NCBI GenBank assembly: GCA_018436725.1
Contig: JAHDKT010000066.1
Location: 1 to 64,000 of the forward strand
Reading direction: 5' to 3'
DNA: 64,000 nucleotides
DNA from: Synergistaceae bacterium
GTDB lineage: Bacteria > Synergistota > Synergistia > Synergistales > Aminobacteriaceae
The notes under the pieces were generated by a model. That model had not been told where the DNA came from. It did not search any database and was given only the letters and a program-made list of their open reading frames with translations. Numbering within the stretch: the first letter of the stretch is position 1; each line of letters opens with the position of its first letter. The translations under genes and the position numbers were made by a program. Below, piece by piece: positions 1 to 8,559 of the stretch.

Positions 1-1143
1 CACCGCGAAGCGCAGGTCGTCCTCGGAGTGCGCCGCCGAGACCATCGCCCGGATGCGCGCCGTGCCGCGCGGCACCGTCGGGAAGACGATCGCCGTGGCG
101 AACACGCCCGCCTCGAAGAGCTTCGCGCTGAACGCCTTCGCATCCGACGCCTCGCCGATGATCACCGGCGTGATCGGCGTCTCGCTGTGCGCCGTGTCGA
201 AGCCCAGCGCCTTCAGCTCTTTTTTAAGGAAGTCGCCGTTGTGCCACAGCTTCTTCACCAGATCCTCGCTCTGCTGCAAAATTTCCACCGAGGCCAGGTT
301 CGCCGCCACGTCGGGGATGGTGAGCGCGCTGCTGAAGAGGTTCGTCCGCGCCTTCTGACGGAGGTAGTCCACCAGCGTGGCGCTCCCCGCCGCCATGCCG
401 CCCATCACGCCGAACGCCTTCGACATCGTCCCGATCTCCACGTCCACGCGGCCGTGCAGTCCGAAGTGATCCACGATGCCGCGGCCGCCCCGTCCCAGCA
501 CGCCCTCGCCGTGCGCGTCGTCCACCGCGACGATCACGCCGTGCTTCTCGCACAGGTCCACGATCTCCGGCAGCTTCGCCACGTCGCCGTCCATCGAGAA
601 GACGCCGTCCGTGATCAGCAGCTTCTTCCCCGCGAAGCCGTCGTACTCCTTCAGCTTTTTCTCGAGGTCGGCCATGTCGGAGTGCTCGTAGCGCACAACC
701 TTCGCCTTCGTCAGCTTGCACGCGTCGATGATGGAGGCGTGGTTCAGCGAGTCGCTGAAGATCACGTCGTCCGCCGAGTTCGCCAGCGTCGGAATCACCG
801 CGAGGTTGGCGCAGAAGCCCGACTGCACCACGATGGCCGCCTCCGCGCCCTTGAACGCGGCCAGCTTTTTCTCCAGCTCGATGTGCGGGCTCATCGTCCC
901 CGCGATGGTGCGCACCGCGCCGGGGCCGACGCCGTACTTGTCCGCGTACTCCTTCACCTTGTTCACAAGGCGTGGATCGTTGCACAGCCCGAGGTAGTTG
1001 TTCGAGCAGAGGTTCAGGTACTTCTTTCCGTCGATATGGACCCACGCCCCCTGGGGGCTTTCAAGAGTCCTGATAGTGCCGTAGAACCCGCCCTGCTTCA
1101 TCGATTCGAGTTCTTCGGTCAGAAAATTCATGGGAACGGCCAT
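1..1143 (-). CDS. kbl: 2-amino-3-ketobutyrate CoA ligase (glycine C-acetyltransferase), 3' end cut by window edge
   Basis: A PLP-dependent alpha-oxoamine synthase that cleaves 2-amino-3-ketobutyrate with CoA to glycine and acetyl-CoA, the second step of threonine degradation through threonine dehydrogenase. The open frame begins [15 protein letters not shown] and is 381 codons long to the left edge; the family is about 395 residues, so only the last few residues are missing. The PLP lysine lies in GTMSKAFG (about K242), with the family DDAHGEG motif at 208-214 and SNNYLGL at 48-54. The start at 1143 has an AAGGAG Shine-Dalgarno eight bases upstream. Divergent from the GntR-type gene at 1285. 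Fits an amino-acid fermenter. Confidence 0.93.
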   Translation of the reverse strand, partial: MAVPMNFLTEELESMKQGGFYGTIRTLESPQGAWVHIDGKKYLNLCSNNYLGLCNDPRLVNKVKEYADKYGVGPGAVRTIAGTMSPHIELEKKLAAFKGAEAAIVVQSGFCANLAVIPTLANSADDVIFSDSLNHASIIDACKLTKAKVVRYEHSDMADLEKKLKEYDGFAGKKLLITDGVFSMDGDVAKLPEIVDLCEKHGVIVAVDDAHGEGVLGRGGRGIVDHFGLHGRVDVEIGTMSKAFGVMGGMAAGSATLVDYLRQKARTNLFSSALTIPDVAANLASVEILQQSEDLVKKLWHNGDFLKKELKALGFDTAHSETPITPVIIGEASDAKAFSAKLFEAGVFATAIVFPTVPRGTARIRAMVSAAHSEDDLRFAV

Positions 1144-1183
1144 CGAGATCACTCCTTTTTTGGATATGGCGCTCTTCATGTAA

Positions 1184-1213
1184 AGTATGCTGATATCCGA
1201 CTCTTGCTGTCAA
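1184..1213 (-). promoter_or_regulatory. Sigma-70 promoter for kbl
   Basis: On the minus strand TTGACA (1208-1213) is followed after 18 bases by CATACT (1184-1189), about 40 bases before the kbl start. The -35 is consensus and the -10 matches 4 of 6. It sits in the 141-bp divergent region shared with the GntR-type gene, so that regulator could act here; this is inference. Confidence 0.5.
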
Positions 1214-1284
1214 TGAAGTATAATCTGAGAGGCGTTCCTATAATATCGCCTGCAAAAAATATATTTTCCGGGAGGACCCGTACC

Positions 1285-1956
1285 ATGAACGAAGAGATGA
1301 CCCTCGAAAGCCTTGCGGCGCGGAACGCGGGAGACAGCTCCGCGCCTCACTACATCGCGGGGGTGCTGCGGGAGGCCATCTACCGCGGACTCCTTCCCGA
1401 GGGCAAACCGCTGCACCAGGCCCAGCTCGCCCTCCGCCTCGGCGTGAGCCCAATCCCCCTGCGCGAAGCCCTGCGCCTGCTGGAGACGGAGGGATTGATC
1501 GCCTTCCAGGGGTACCGGGGAGCCATGGTCACCGCGCTCTCGCTGGAGGAAGCCCGCGAGCTGTACGAGATGATCTCCGCGCTGGAGACCAGCCTGATGA
1601 AGATCGCCTTTCCCCGCATCACCCGCCGCGTCGTCGAGGACGCCGCCAAGGTGCTCGACCTGATGGAGCGCGAGCCCGACTGCATCAAGTGGCGCGACCT
1701 CAATCAGATGTTCCACAACCTCTTCTACGAGCCCGCAGACCGCCCCCTGACTTTGGACATGCTCGCTCGCCTGCGCCAGAAGACCGACCGCAACATCCGC
1801 CTCCACCTCGCCTCCATGAGGGACGAGTCGCAGCGCCAGCACCGCGCCATCCTCGACGCCGTGACGGCGCGAAACCTGGACGCCGCGCTGGAAGCCCTGG
1901 CCGCGCACCTGGCGTACACGTCGAACGACCTGCAGTCGTGCATGCGGCGCGGGTGA
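1285..1956 (+). CDS. GntR family (FadR/FCD-type) transcriptional regulator
   Basis: A 223-residue DNA-binding regulator. The N-terminal winged helix-turn-helix spans about 22-78 (AQLALRLGVSPIPLREALRL, then EGLI and a wing) and is followed by a helical FCD ligand-binding domain with ELYEMISALE, a Phe-His-x-x-Phe-like element (MFHNLFY) and QRQHRAILDAV near the end. The start ATG at 1285 has GGGAGG nine bases upstream. It is divergent from kbl, so control of amino-acid catabolism is plausible but unproven. Its last 50 bases (from 1907 to the stop) are repeated almost exactly after the CRISPR array at 10149..10202, making this gene end the likely entry point of the CRISPR-Cas module. Confidence 0.9.
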   Translation: MNEEMTLESLAARNAGDSSAPHYIAGVLREAIYRGLLPEGKPLHQAQLALRLGVSPIPLREALRLLETEGLIAFQGYRGAMVTALSLEEARELYEMISALETSLMKIAFPRITRRVVEDAAKVLDLMEREPDCIKWRDLNQMFHNLFYEPADRPLTLDMLARLRQKTDRNIRLHLASMRDESQRQHRAILDAVTARNLDAALEALAAHLAYTSNDLQSCMRRG

Positions 1957-1960
1957 GGGG
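1907..1960 (+). repeat. Left copy of 54-bp direct repeat flanking the CRISPR-Cas module
   Basis: The stretch beginning ACCTGGCGTACACG and ending GGGTGAGGGG covers the last codons and stop of the GntR gene. It recurs at 10149..10202 in the same orientation with two differences (1929 C/T and 1948 C/T). The interval between the copies holds only the cas operon and CRISPR array. An attachment-site duplication or a recombination scar is the simplest reading; no integrase is visible. Confidence 0.85.
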
Positions 1961-1993
1961 GGAGGATAGCGTCATAGGGGATGAAAACGACGA

Positions 1994-2022
1994 TTGACAT
2001 TCTTTTTGAAAAGTGGTATAGA
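1994..2022 (+). promoter_or_regulatory. Sigma-70 promoter of the cas operon
   Basis: TTGACA (1994-1999), a 17-base spacer and TATAGA (2017-2022) form a near-consensus promoter 200 bases before cas6. The stretch 2023-2221 is AT-rich compared with its neighbours and has no convincing gene, so it would be a long leader for the cas6-cas3-cas8-cas7-cas5 transcript. Confidence 0.7.
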
Positions 2023-2221
2023 TTGAATGATGACAACTTGTTTAATAATATTAAAATCTCACGTGTCGTTTATGTATTGTATTCTTTCTTTTTAATGATT
2101 AAACGTTGGCAAAGGCTCTGTTCACGGCAACGAAAAATGAGCGAGATGTCCATTCCGGGTTTTCTGAATGAGGACTCAAGACGGTGTCAACGATGAGAGC
2201 GTTGAAGAAGGAGGTCGTTTT

Positions 2222-2890
2222 ATGCCGGTAGTCGACCTGGCGTTTCCACTTCTGGGACAGGATATCCCTGCAGATCATGGGTATGCTCTTTACAGCGCGG
2301 TAAGTCGTGCGCTCCCGTTTTTTCACGGCGAAGAGGCGGAAGGATTCGGAATTGGGATACACCCTGTTCAAGGTGTGCTTTGCGGAGGGCGCAAGCTTCG
2401 CATTGACGAAAAGAGCCGTCTCACCATGCGGCTTTCTGCGGAGTACATCCCGAAAGTTCTTCCTCTTGCGGGAAAACGTCTTGACCTTGACGGCCACCGG
2501 ATATCGTTAGGCATTCCTTCGCCTTTTTTACTCTCCCATTCGGAGTGTCTTTTCAGCAGAATCGTGGTCATCAAAGGATTCCTCGAAAGTGTCTCATTCC
2601 TAGGGGCAACTCGAAGACAGTGCGAAAAGCTCGGCGTTCCAGGCGGCAAGATTTTTCTTGTTCCTCATCGTACAAAACGCTCTTTCGAGGGTGCCGTGTC
2701 GGATGGAGAGGAAGCTGTTTTTACGAAGAGGACGCTCAGAATTCGTAACAAAGAAGTTGTGGGTTTTGCCGTAAAAGCTGGAAGCCTTCTTCCGGAAGAA
2801 TCTCTCGTTTTACAGGAGATGGGGCTGGGAGGCCGCAGAAAGATGGGATGCGGCCTGTTTGTGCCGAGGACTATGGAGCATGACATATAG
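2222..2890 (+). CDS. cas6: CRISPR-associated Cas6 endoribonuclease, MYXAN (Cmx6) type
   Basis: A 222-residue RAMP protein expected to cut the CRISPR precursor RNA inside each repeat. The N-terminus MPVVDLAFPLLGQDIPADHG with the following YALYSAVSR is typical of the Myxococcus-type Cas6 (Cmx6) family. The RAMP glycine-rich loop, GLGGRRKMGCG, is at about 200-210 near the C-terminus, as usual for Cas6. ATG at 2222 follows AAGGAGG by seven bases. It is the first cas gene and overlaps cas3 by 11 bases. The array repeat has a short GNRA hairpin that suits Cas6 cutting and would leave an eight-base 5' handle. Confidence 0.9.
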   Translation: MPVVDLAFPLLGQDIPADHGYALYSAVSRALPFFHGEEAEGFGIGIHPVQGVLCGGRKLRIDEKSRLTMRLSAEYIPKVLPLAGKRLDLDGHRISLGIPSPFLLSHSECLFSRIVVIKGFLESVSFLGATRRQCEKLGVPGGKIFLVPHRTKRSFEGAVSDGEEAVFTKRTLRIRNKEVVGFAVKAGSLLPEESLVLQEMGLGGRRKMGCGLFVPRTMEHDI

Positions 2891-5117
2891 GCATCTTCTT
2901 GCAAAGCTCCCGACTCGACCGGAATGTCCCCTGAAAGCGGAATCATTGGTCGGACATACGGAGAGCGTTCTGCTGTCTGCGGAAGAGATGCTCCCCTTTA
3001 TTGCTTCAGGCATGAAGCGTTCTTTAGGTTTCCAAGATGAAGAGATGACAGCATGGAGCAGGTCTTTTCTTCTTGCAGCGTGGATACACGATTGGGGTAA
3101 GGCGAACGACCACTTTCAAGACATGCTTCTCCAAAAAATCAAGCGCCAGGGGATCAGACACGAAACTGTTTCGATGGTGCTTCTGGATCTCCTTTCCGAT
3201 TGGGTGTTCCCGCCGAAAGGCGATCTACCTGTCTGGGCAGTCAAAGGTGTTTATATTGCTGTGGGCTTGCACCATTTCAAATGTCAGGATATTAAAAAGC
3301 GTCCTGTGAAGGATCGCTCCGACGTAGCGATATTCACTGAACACGAAGATTTTCAAGATCTGCTGCTGATGGGTAGCAATATGTTGGGGCTTGCTCAACC
3401 TCCCACGTTACGGAATATCGAATTTTCACTTTTACGGGGAGGGCTAATCGAAAGTCTGAAAAGGCTCGAGGCGGAGCTTGACGACTTTCGCTGCACAACG
3501 CGACAAAAAACTCTGATTGCATGTCTCAAAGTTGCGCTGATGAACGCCGATCTTGCCGGATCGGCCCTGCCGCGAAGTACGAAGAACTTGGACGAATGGT
3601 TGCATCGCAAACTGAAGATCTCTCTCGACGGGAAAGATCTGGAGAAAATAGTCGACGGAAAACTTTCAGGATGCCCTCTCCGCAATTTCCAAAAGAATGT
3701 TGCGGAGGCGGAGAGCAAGACGATTCTCGCAGAGGCCGGTTGCGGTTCTGGTAAGACGGTCGCGGCCTATCTGTGGGCTGCCAGGCGTGCCGACTCCTCC
3801 CGTCTGTTCTTCTGCTACCCGACCACAGGGACGGCTTCGGAGGGTTTCTCCGGGTATCTGCATGATCCTGATTTTGAATCCATACTTATTCATAGCCGTT
3901 CGGAGGTTGATTATCGCCTTCTTGAGAACATGCCGGCAAGAGGGAGCGAAGAAGCGGAACTTATAGAAAGCAGACTTGAAGCAATGGAAACGTGGCCGAT
4001 TCCTGCTGTTGTCTGTACTGCTCATACAGTTCTTGGCCTTTTCGAGAACGTGCGAAGAGGTGTTTATGCATGGCCGGCTCTCATCAGGGGGACTTTCGTT
4101 TTTGACGAAATACATGCCTACAGCGAGAGGCTCTTTTCCTACCTTCTGACCTTTCTAGAAATGTTCCGCGAGTCGCCCGTACTCCTTATGACAGCTACGC
4201 TTCCCGAGGTACGAAGAAAGGCGCTCGAAGAAGTGTGCAAATCCAGAGGAGGTTTGATGGCCGTCAAAGGACCGAAAGAGAGGGAGAGCGCTCTCCGTTA
4301 CGTCATGAGAGACCTTGGAACCCAAGGCTGCGAAGAGGCGAAACGAAAAATCCTCGATGTGTTCGGCGAGAGTTACAACGGCAGCAAAAAAGTTCTCTGG
4401 ATATGCAACACGATCAAAAGCGCCGCGGCAATTTACGATTGGGGCAAGGAACACGCTCTGCCCGTGGAGTTGTACCACAGTAGATATCGCTACAGGGACA
4501 GGTTGCGGAGGCATCGGGCCGTTATCGACGCCTTCGGCAAGGATGCTCCGATACTCGCTGTAACGACGCAGGTCGCGGAAATGTCGCTGGATATATCGGC
4601 GGATGTGCTTGTGTCGGAATACGCTCCGATCTGGGCGCTCATTCAGCGTCTCGGGAGACTGAATAGAAAGGAGGAAATTCCTTCGGTTTCAGGGACGGCG
4701 CTGTTGTATTCTCCTTCAAGAAATTTACCGTATGATGAAAAGCTCCTCGAAGATGCGCGCAAGTGGTTATCGGAACTCTGCGACGGTACGGCGCGCTCTC
4801 AGGCCGATCTTGCGGCAATTTTTCTGAAAACTTCGTTTGGAGAAAAGCGACAAATCTTTCCATTCAAGACCTTCGCGTGGAAGGATGCTTCTCTCTTCGA
4901 GGAAAACGAACCGGTGTCTATAGAGGAATCCGGGTATACAAGCGACGTCGTTCGTGAAGAAGACCTGCCTGCCTTCAACCTTACGGAGATTGCGATCCCG
5001 ATGCCCAATGTGGATGGAATGCATGAATGGAAGCGGTTGAAACGCTTTTTTGTGGCCCCGACCGGAAGTATGTTCTACGATGAAAGGAGGGGAGGCGAAT
5101 GGAAGAGCTTGAGATAG
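2880..5117 (+). CDS. cas3: CRISPR-associated Cas3 helicase-nuclease (HD domain first)
   Basis: A 745-residue effector nuclease-helicase that degrades target DNA after Cascade binding. The N-terminal HD nuclease has His26 (VGHTESV) and the WIHDWGK motif (H70-D71). The superfamily 2 helicase follows: Walker A AGCGSGKT (about 286-293), DEIH box (about 409-412), TATLPE (about 438-443) and motif VI QRLGRLNR (about 588-595). All catalytic motifs appear intact, so interference should be functional. ATG at 2880 overlaps the cas6 stop, suggesting translational coupling; the 3' end overlaps cas8 by 19 bases. Codon and base use is more AT-rich than the flanking chromosome, in line with acquisition. Confidence 0.95.
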   Translation: MTYRHLLAKLPTRPECPLKAESLVGHTESVLLSAEEMLPFIASGMKRSLGFQDEEMTAWSRSFLLAAWIHDWGKANDHFQDMLLQKIKRQGIRHETVSMVLLDLLSDWVFPPKGDLPVWAVKGVYIAVGLHHFKCQDIKKRPVKDRSDVAIFTEHEDFQDLLLMGSNMLGLAQPPTLRNIEFSLLRGGLIESLKRLEAELDDFRCTTRQKTLIACLKVALMNADLAGSALPRSTKNLDEWLHRKLKISLDGKDLEKIVDGKLSGCPLRNFQKNVAEAESKTILAEAGCGSGKTVAAYLWAARRADSSRLFFCYPTTGTASEGFSGYLHDPDFESILIHSRSEVDYRLLENMPARGSEEAELIESRLEAMETWPIPAVVCTAHTVLGLFENVRRGVYAWPALIRGTFVFDEIHAYSERLFSYLLTFLEMFRESPVLLMTATLPEVRRKALEEVCKSRGGLMAVKGPKERESALRYVMRDLGTQGCEEAKRKILDVFGESYNGSKKVLWICNTIKSAAAIYDWGKEHALPVELYHSRYRYRDRLRRHRAVIDAFGKDAPILAVTTQVAEMSLDISADVLVSEYAPIWALIQRLGRLNRKEEIPSVSGTALLYSPSRNLPYDEKLLEDARKWLSELCDGTARSQADLAAIFLKTSFGEKRQIFPFKTFAWKDASLFEENEPVSIEESGYTSDVVREEDLPAFNLTEIAIPMPNVDGMHEWKRLKRFFVAPTGSMFYDERRGGEWKSLR

Positions 5118-6658
5118 GCCTTTTCGAGCCGGGAATGACTCATCTTCATCGCCTGGGGCTGGCCGGACTCTATATGGCGTTGGAGCATTTCAACGAAGAA
5201 GGATGGCAGCCGGAAAATGGAGGATGGTCGTTCTCTCCGCGAAAGGTGCGTTTGCAGTGGAGCGGCAGTGCGGCAAACTTTTTCCGACAGCTTTTCGAAC
5301 GTTCCTTTGCCATCGACGATAGCGGACTTCTTGATTTTGCATCGCACCGAAGCGCCCGAATGGGAGACATACGCAAGGTCGTTCTGAGCGAGGCCGTCCG
5401 CCAGACGTTCCTTCAGCATAATAAACAGAATATGATTCCAAAAGGAACAGTTGAACGAATTAAAACAATCTCGTTTGATGATACCCAGAGACAGATTCGG
5501 TACAAACCATTCGGAAAGACGAACGCGATAATGACGGCATGGACCGAGATGATCGGTAGGAATGGGCTGAAAGATGATGTCGTGATTAAAAGCTGGCTCT
5601 ACCCCGGAGCCGTCGTGCGTCACGAAGCATATAACAAGGAAAATGCCCTGACCGAACCGTCCGGGAGGTATCTCTGTCTTGCCTACGCTTCGGCGGCATG
5701 TCTTTTTTTCAGGCTTTCCCACAGAAAAAAGGACGGATCGTGGGACAAAAAAATGGCAAATGCGGTAGTCCTCCCTCACCTTGAGGATCTTGAAGAGTAC
5801 GCGCACATCTTTCAACGATACCTAAGGGCAAAACCGGAAAAATGTACTGCCGACGGTATGGCGGATGCTGGACTCTCCGCTTTGATTCTGCTTACAGCGG
5901 AGGAACGAGTACGACGTTTTCCCGTGAGCGGCTTCACCGTCTATACAATGGGGGCCGTTCCTTGGAACAAACAGCAACAAAGGCGAACCGGAATGTTGAG
6001 CGCCGACATTATTCCACGAACGGCTCTGGAAACCTTCGGCATCGCCATGCGCTTGCTTGCGAACAGGATGGTTGACAAAAAAGTTGAGGAGGATCAGGAT
6101 TCGGAGGATAGGGGATTCTTCATTGCCGTCAGTCGGGTGCGCGGTCTTGCAGCCGAAAACATCGCCTGCGGGAAACCGTGGTATCTTGGTTTTGTCGATC
6201 TTGTTCAGAACAAGGATACATGGAACCTTACCGCATATGAAAAGGAGGGGATTTGCAATATGATGCAGGAAATGTCGTGGGAGAACTCTTCGGAGAAACA
6301 CCTCGTCGACGCGCTGCATATCTCCATACGCAATATTTTCGGACGCTTGGCGGAAGAAGCCAGAAGCCGGAGCGAGAGTCCGGAAAACCTCTGGGAACGC
6401 GAGCGAACAAAGCTACGAAGCGGCATGGTCAGGGCAAAGAACGCCCAAACTTTACGGGCCGAAGTGGTGGATATGCTTTCTCGCGGTAACAGCAACAGGG
6501 TGATGCAGGAAAAGTGGCAGGAGATTACCCCTTTGCTGAACAGCGACGATTGGCAGCGAGTTCGCGATCTCGCCCTTCTCGCTCTTGTTTCCTATAAAGG
6601 AAAAGGAGCGCCTCCGGCGGGAGACGATACTTCCGGCGCCGATTCCGTCGAGCCGTAA
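5099..6658 (+). CDS. cas8: CRISPR-associated Cas8 large subunit, MYXAN type (Cmx1/Csx13, DevT-like)
   Basis: A 519-residue protein in the slot of the Cascade large subunit, which recognises the PAM. The start region (GLFEPGMTHLHRLGLAGLYM) and its place between cas3 and cas7 match the Cas8a1/Csx13 group of the Myxococcus dev locus (DevT). Good Shine-Dalgarno GGAGGGGAG before ATG 5099. No nuclease motif was seen. The tail is low in complexity (AGDDTSGADSVEP). The family call rests on resemblance and order; the exact modern subtype label is uncertain. Confidence 0.85.
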   Translation: MEELEIGLFEPGMTHLHRLGLAGLYMALEHFNEEGWQPENGGWSFSPRKVRLQWSGSAANFFRQLFERSFAIDDSGLLDFASHRSARMGDIRKVVLSEAVRQTFLQHNKQNMIPKGTVERIKTISFDDTQRQIRYKPFGKTNAIMTAWTEMIGRNGLKDDVVIKSWLYPGAVVRHEAYNKENALTEPSGRYLCLAYASAACLFFRLSHRKKDGSWDKKMANAVVLPHLEDLEEYAHIFQRYLRAKPEKCTADGMADAGLSALILLTAEERVRRFPVSGFTVYTMGAVPWNKQQQRRTGMLSADIIPRTALETFGIAMRLLANRMVDKKVEEDQDSEDRGFFIAVSRVRGLAAENIACGKPWYLGFVDLVQNKDTWNLTAYEKEGICNMMQEMSWENSSEKHLVDALHISIRNIFGRLAEEARSRSESPENLWERERTKLRSGMVRAKNAQTLRAEVVDMLSRGNSNRVMQEKWQEITPLLNSDDWQRVRDLALLALVSYKGKGAPPAGDDTSGADSVEP

Positions 6659-6681
6659 AGAAACTGCAGGAAGGAGATGCG

Positions 6682-7650
6682 ATGATGAGTCTTCATCTTT
6701 TCGGAGCAATACTTACCCCTGAAGGGGTCGCCGCGAACAATCGGGGGGAGAGCGACGGGAATATCACAACTCTCCAGAAACTCCTCTGGAAAGGACAAGT
6801 TCACACTACAGTATCTTCCGAGGCGATACGCTGGGCCATTCGATATTTATGGCAAAAGAAAAACATCCCTGTGAACAGAGTCTGGGATGACGCACAGGAG
6901 GATTTTGCCTGGAACGATACGGTGAGAGCGGTTTGGAATCCTGAGTACGAGGAGAAAGGGGTTCTCGCATCCTATATCGACGACGATGTGATGGGGTTCA
7001 TGATCGCCGAAGGTGCGAAGGTCGATGCAAGCGACGTCGAGGAAGAAGCGGAGGTCGGGAAGAAGACCGTTAATAAGAGCAAGAAGAAGAGTAAAGGTAC
7101 ATGCACGAAACGGAGAGGCGTATTGGAAATTTCAAGGGCTATATCTCTCTCTCCTTTTGCCGGGGATATCAGCTTCAACGCAAAGAGCGGCGTAAAAGGG
7201 AAAACAAGCCTGTATGGAACGGAGATGCACGCAACGCGTTTTCAGTATGGTTTTTCTTTGACGCCCGAACGACTTCACGTAACGAAGAGAGTTTTCGATA
7301 CTCTCGACGCTATCGTCTCCCTCGGAGAAGTGGCGGGAAATCACAGCCGATTCCTGTATGATTTTGCTCCGGATTCCGTTATATATAGGATCACCGAAGA
7401 CCCCGCACCGAGATTGCTCTATGTTTTTGAACTGGAGAGGAGCGGAGAAATTCGAGTTCCCGATCTTTTGCGCCGCATCGAAGCCGGAGATGTTGCTCCT
7501 GCCGAGCTTTTCGTAGGTGGCCCCGTTGCAAAGACTCTTGAGAAGTATGGCGCTTCAGGCATGAACGTCTTCTCCGGAGTAAAAGAGGCAAACACGGCCT
7601 TAAAAAAGGCGCTCGGAAACGTCCTGGATATCGAAGCGACCGATCTTTGA
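6682..7650 (+). CDS. cas7: CRISPR-associated Cas7 backbone subunit, Cst2/DevR family
   Basis: A 322-residue RAMP-fold protein that would coat the crRNA guide in Cascade. The N-terminus (LHLFGAILTPEGVAANNRGESD) is the typical DevR/Cst2 opening, followed by TTVSSEAIRWAIRYLW. A Lys/Arg-rich insert with many acidic residues (about 110-140) lies between the fold halves. Two ATGs (6682, 6685) follow AAGGAG and either may be used. Twenty-three bases separate it from cas8, and its end abuts cas5. Confidence 0.92.
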   Translation: MMSLHLFGAILTPEGVAANNRGESDGNITTLQKLLWKGQVHTTVSSEAIRWAIRYLWQKKNIPVNRVWDDAQEDFAWNDTVRAVWNPEYEEKGVLASYIDDDVMGFMIAEGAKVDASDVEEEAEVGKKTVNKSKKKSKGTCTKRRGVLEISRAISLSPFAGDISFNAKSGVKGKTSLYGTEMHATRFQYGFSLTPERLHVTKRVFDTLDAIVSLGEVAGNHSRFLYDFAPDSVIYRITEDPAPRLLYVFELERSGEIRVPDLLRRIEAGDVAPAELFVGGPVAKTLEKYGASGMNVFSGVKEANTALKKALGNVLDIEATDL

Positions 7651-7685
7651 TACGCCGAGAAGCACGGGAGAGGGGGGAGTATGCA

Positions 7686-8309
7686 ATGACAGTTTCGCTG
7701 TACGTCTCGGTCCCGGTCTGCGGATTGCGGAAACCTTATGCGAGAGAACTTCTTGAAAGTGAGCGTGTACCTCCTCCATCCACGGTATACGGTTTCTTGC
7801 TTTCTTTGGTAGGTGAAGAAGATCGCAGGCGCTATATCGGAACACGCCTGAAGATCTGTCTTTTGAGCACGCCCGAAGTCTCTCGCATACTCCGGACGGT
7901 GTGGAGGATCAAAGATAAGAATCTTCCGCAGGGGGTGGGAAAAAACAGGACGCCGGATTATCAGGAGATACTCACCGGACTTGAGTTCGCAGTGTGGGTG
8001 CAGAAAGGCGAACTGGCCGGGAGAATTGCCGAGGCGTTTGCCTCGGGACATAAATCGGTACGGAGATTCGGCGGACTCTCCTTCGGAGAGAGCAAAGATC
8101 TGGTGGATGAGATCGTTTTCTGTCCTGACTGGAATGCCGCTAACGAAGGCAAATGGCTAGTTTCTGATCCGGAAGGGAAGTATGCTCTGCCGGTCTGGGC
8201 GGATCATGTGGCCTCGGCCGGAACAAGATGGAGAGCGTTTTCTCTCGTGTCGGATACGCTTGCTCATCCTTTGAAGAACGATCTTCGCTGGATTGAGATT
8301 GCACCGTAG
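7686..8309 (+). CDS. cas5: CRISPR-associated Cas5 (Cmx5/DevS-like)
   Basis: A 207-residue RAMP protein expected to hold the 5' handle of the crRNA. The N-terminal Cas5 signature is present: a beta strand with PVCGLRKPYARELLES then VPPPSTVYGFLLSLVGEE (about 24-42), the alpha helix typical of Cas5. I chose ATG 7686 (GAGGGGGGAG upstream) over an upstream in-frame TTG. It is the last cas gene; the array leader starts right after it. There are no adaptation genes where cas4-cas1-cas2 follow in the Myxococcus dev locus. Confidence 0.9.
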   Translation: MTVSLYVSVPVCGLRKPYARELLESERVPPPSTVYGFLLSLVGEEDRRRYIGTRLKICLLSTPEVSRILRTVWRIKDKNLPQGVGKNRTPDYQEILTGLEFAVWVQKGELAGRIAEAFASGHKSVRRFGGLSFGESKDLVDEIVFCPDWNAANEGKWLVSDPEGKYALPVWADHVASAGTRWRAFSLVSDTLAHPLKNDLRWIEIAP

Positions 8310-8559
8310 AAAAAACAAGCATGTCTCCGTGAAACGAAGAGACATATCGATAACATCGAAAAAGAACGATCCCCACTGGCTTAGTCTGTCAGAAGAGAAA
8401 AAATCGTGCTTGACTGTCGTCGAGCCTCAGTAATAGAGCGCTTATGGCGTATCCACGAGCAGAAAGAGGCCGTTTGATTGGGAATCGTCGGTAACGATTG
8501 GACGTGCTTGAAAACCCATCCTCCAAGTTGTTGCTACGAGATGGTTTCCAAGTGCTGCT
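8310..8559 (+). promoter_or_regulatory. CRISPR leader region
   Basis: The 250 bases between cas5 and the first repeat hold no convincing gene. The leader assignment follows from its place between the cas genes and the repeat-perfect end of the array, while the degenerate repeat is at the far end. A weak promoter-like pair, TTGACT (8410-8415) and TAATAG (8431-8436), is seen with short 15-base spacing; I would not rely on it. Confidence 0.6.

Noticed and set aside
1219-1244. Two TATAAT elements before the GntR gene
   Set aside because: Neither has a recognisable -35 at 16-18 bases, so I did not annotate a promoter for the GntR gene.
28-1284. Long plus-strand open frame across the kbl gene joined to the GntR gene
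   Set aside because: It is the complement of kbl in a GC-rich region; the GntR protein has its own Shine-Dalgarno and ATG at 1285.
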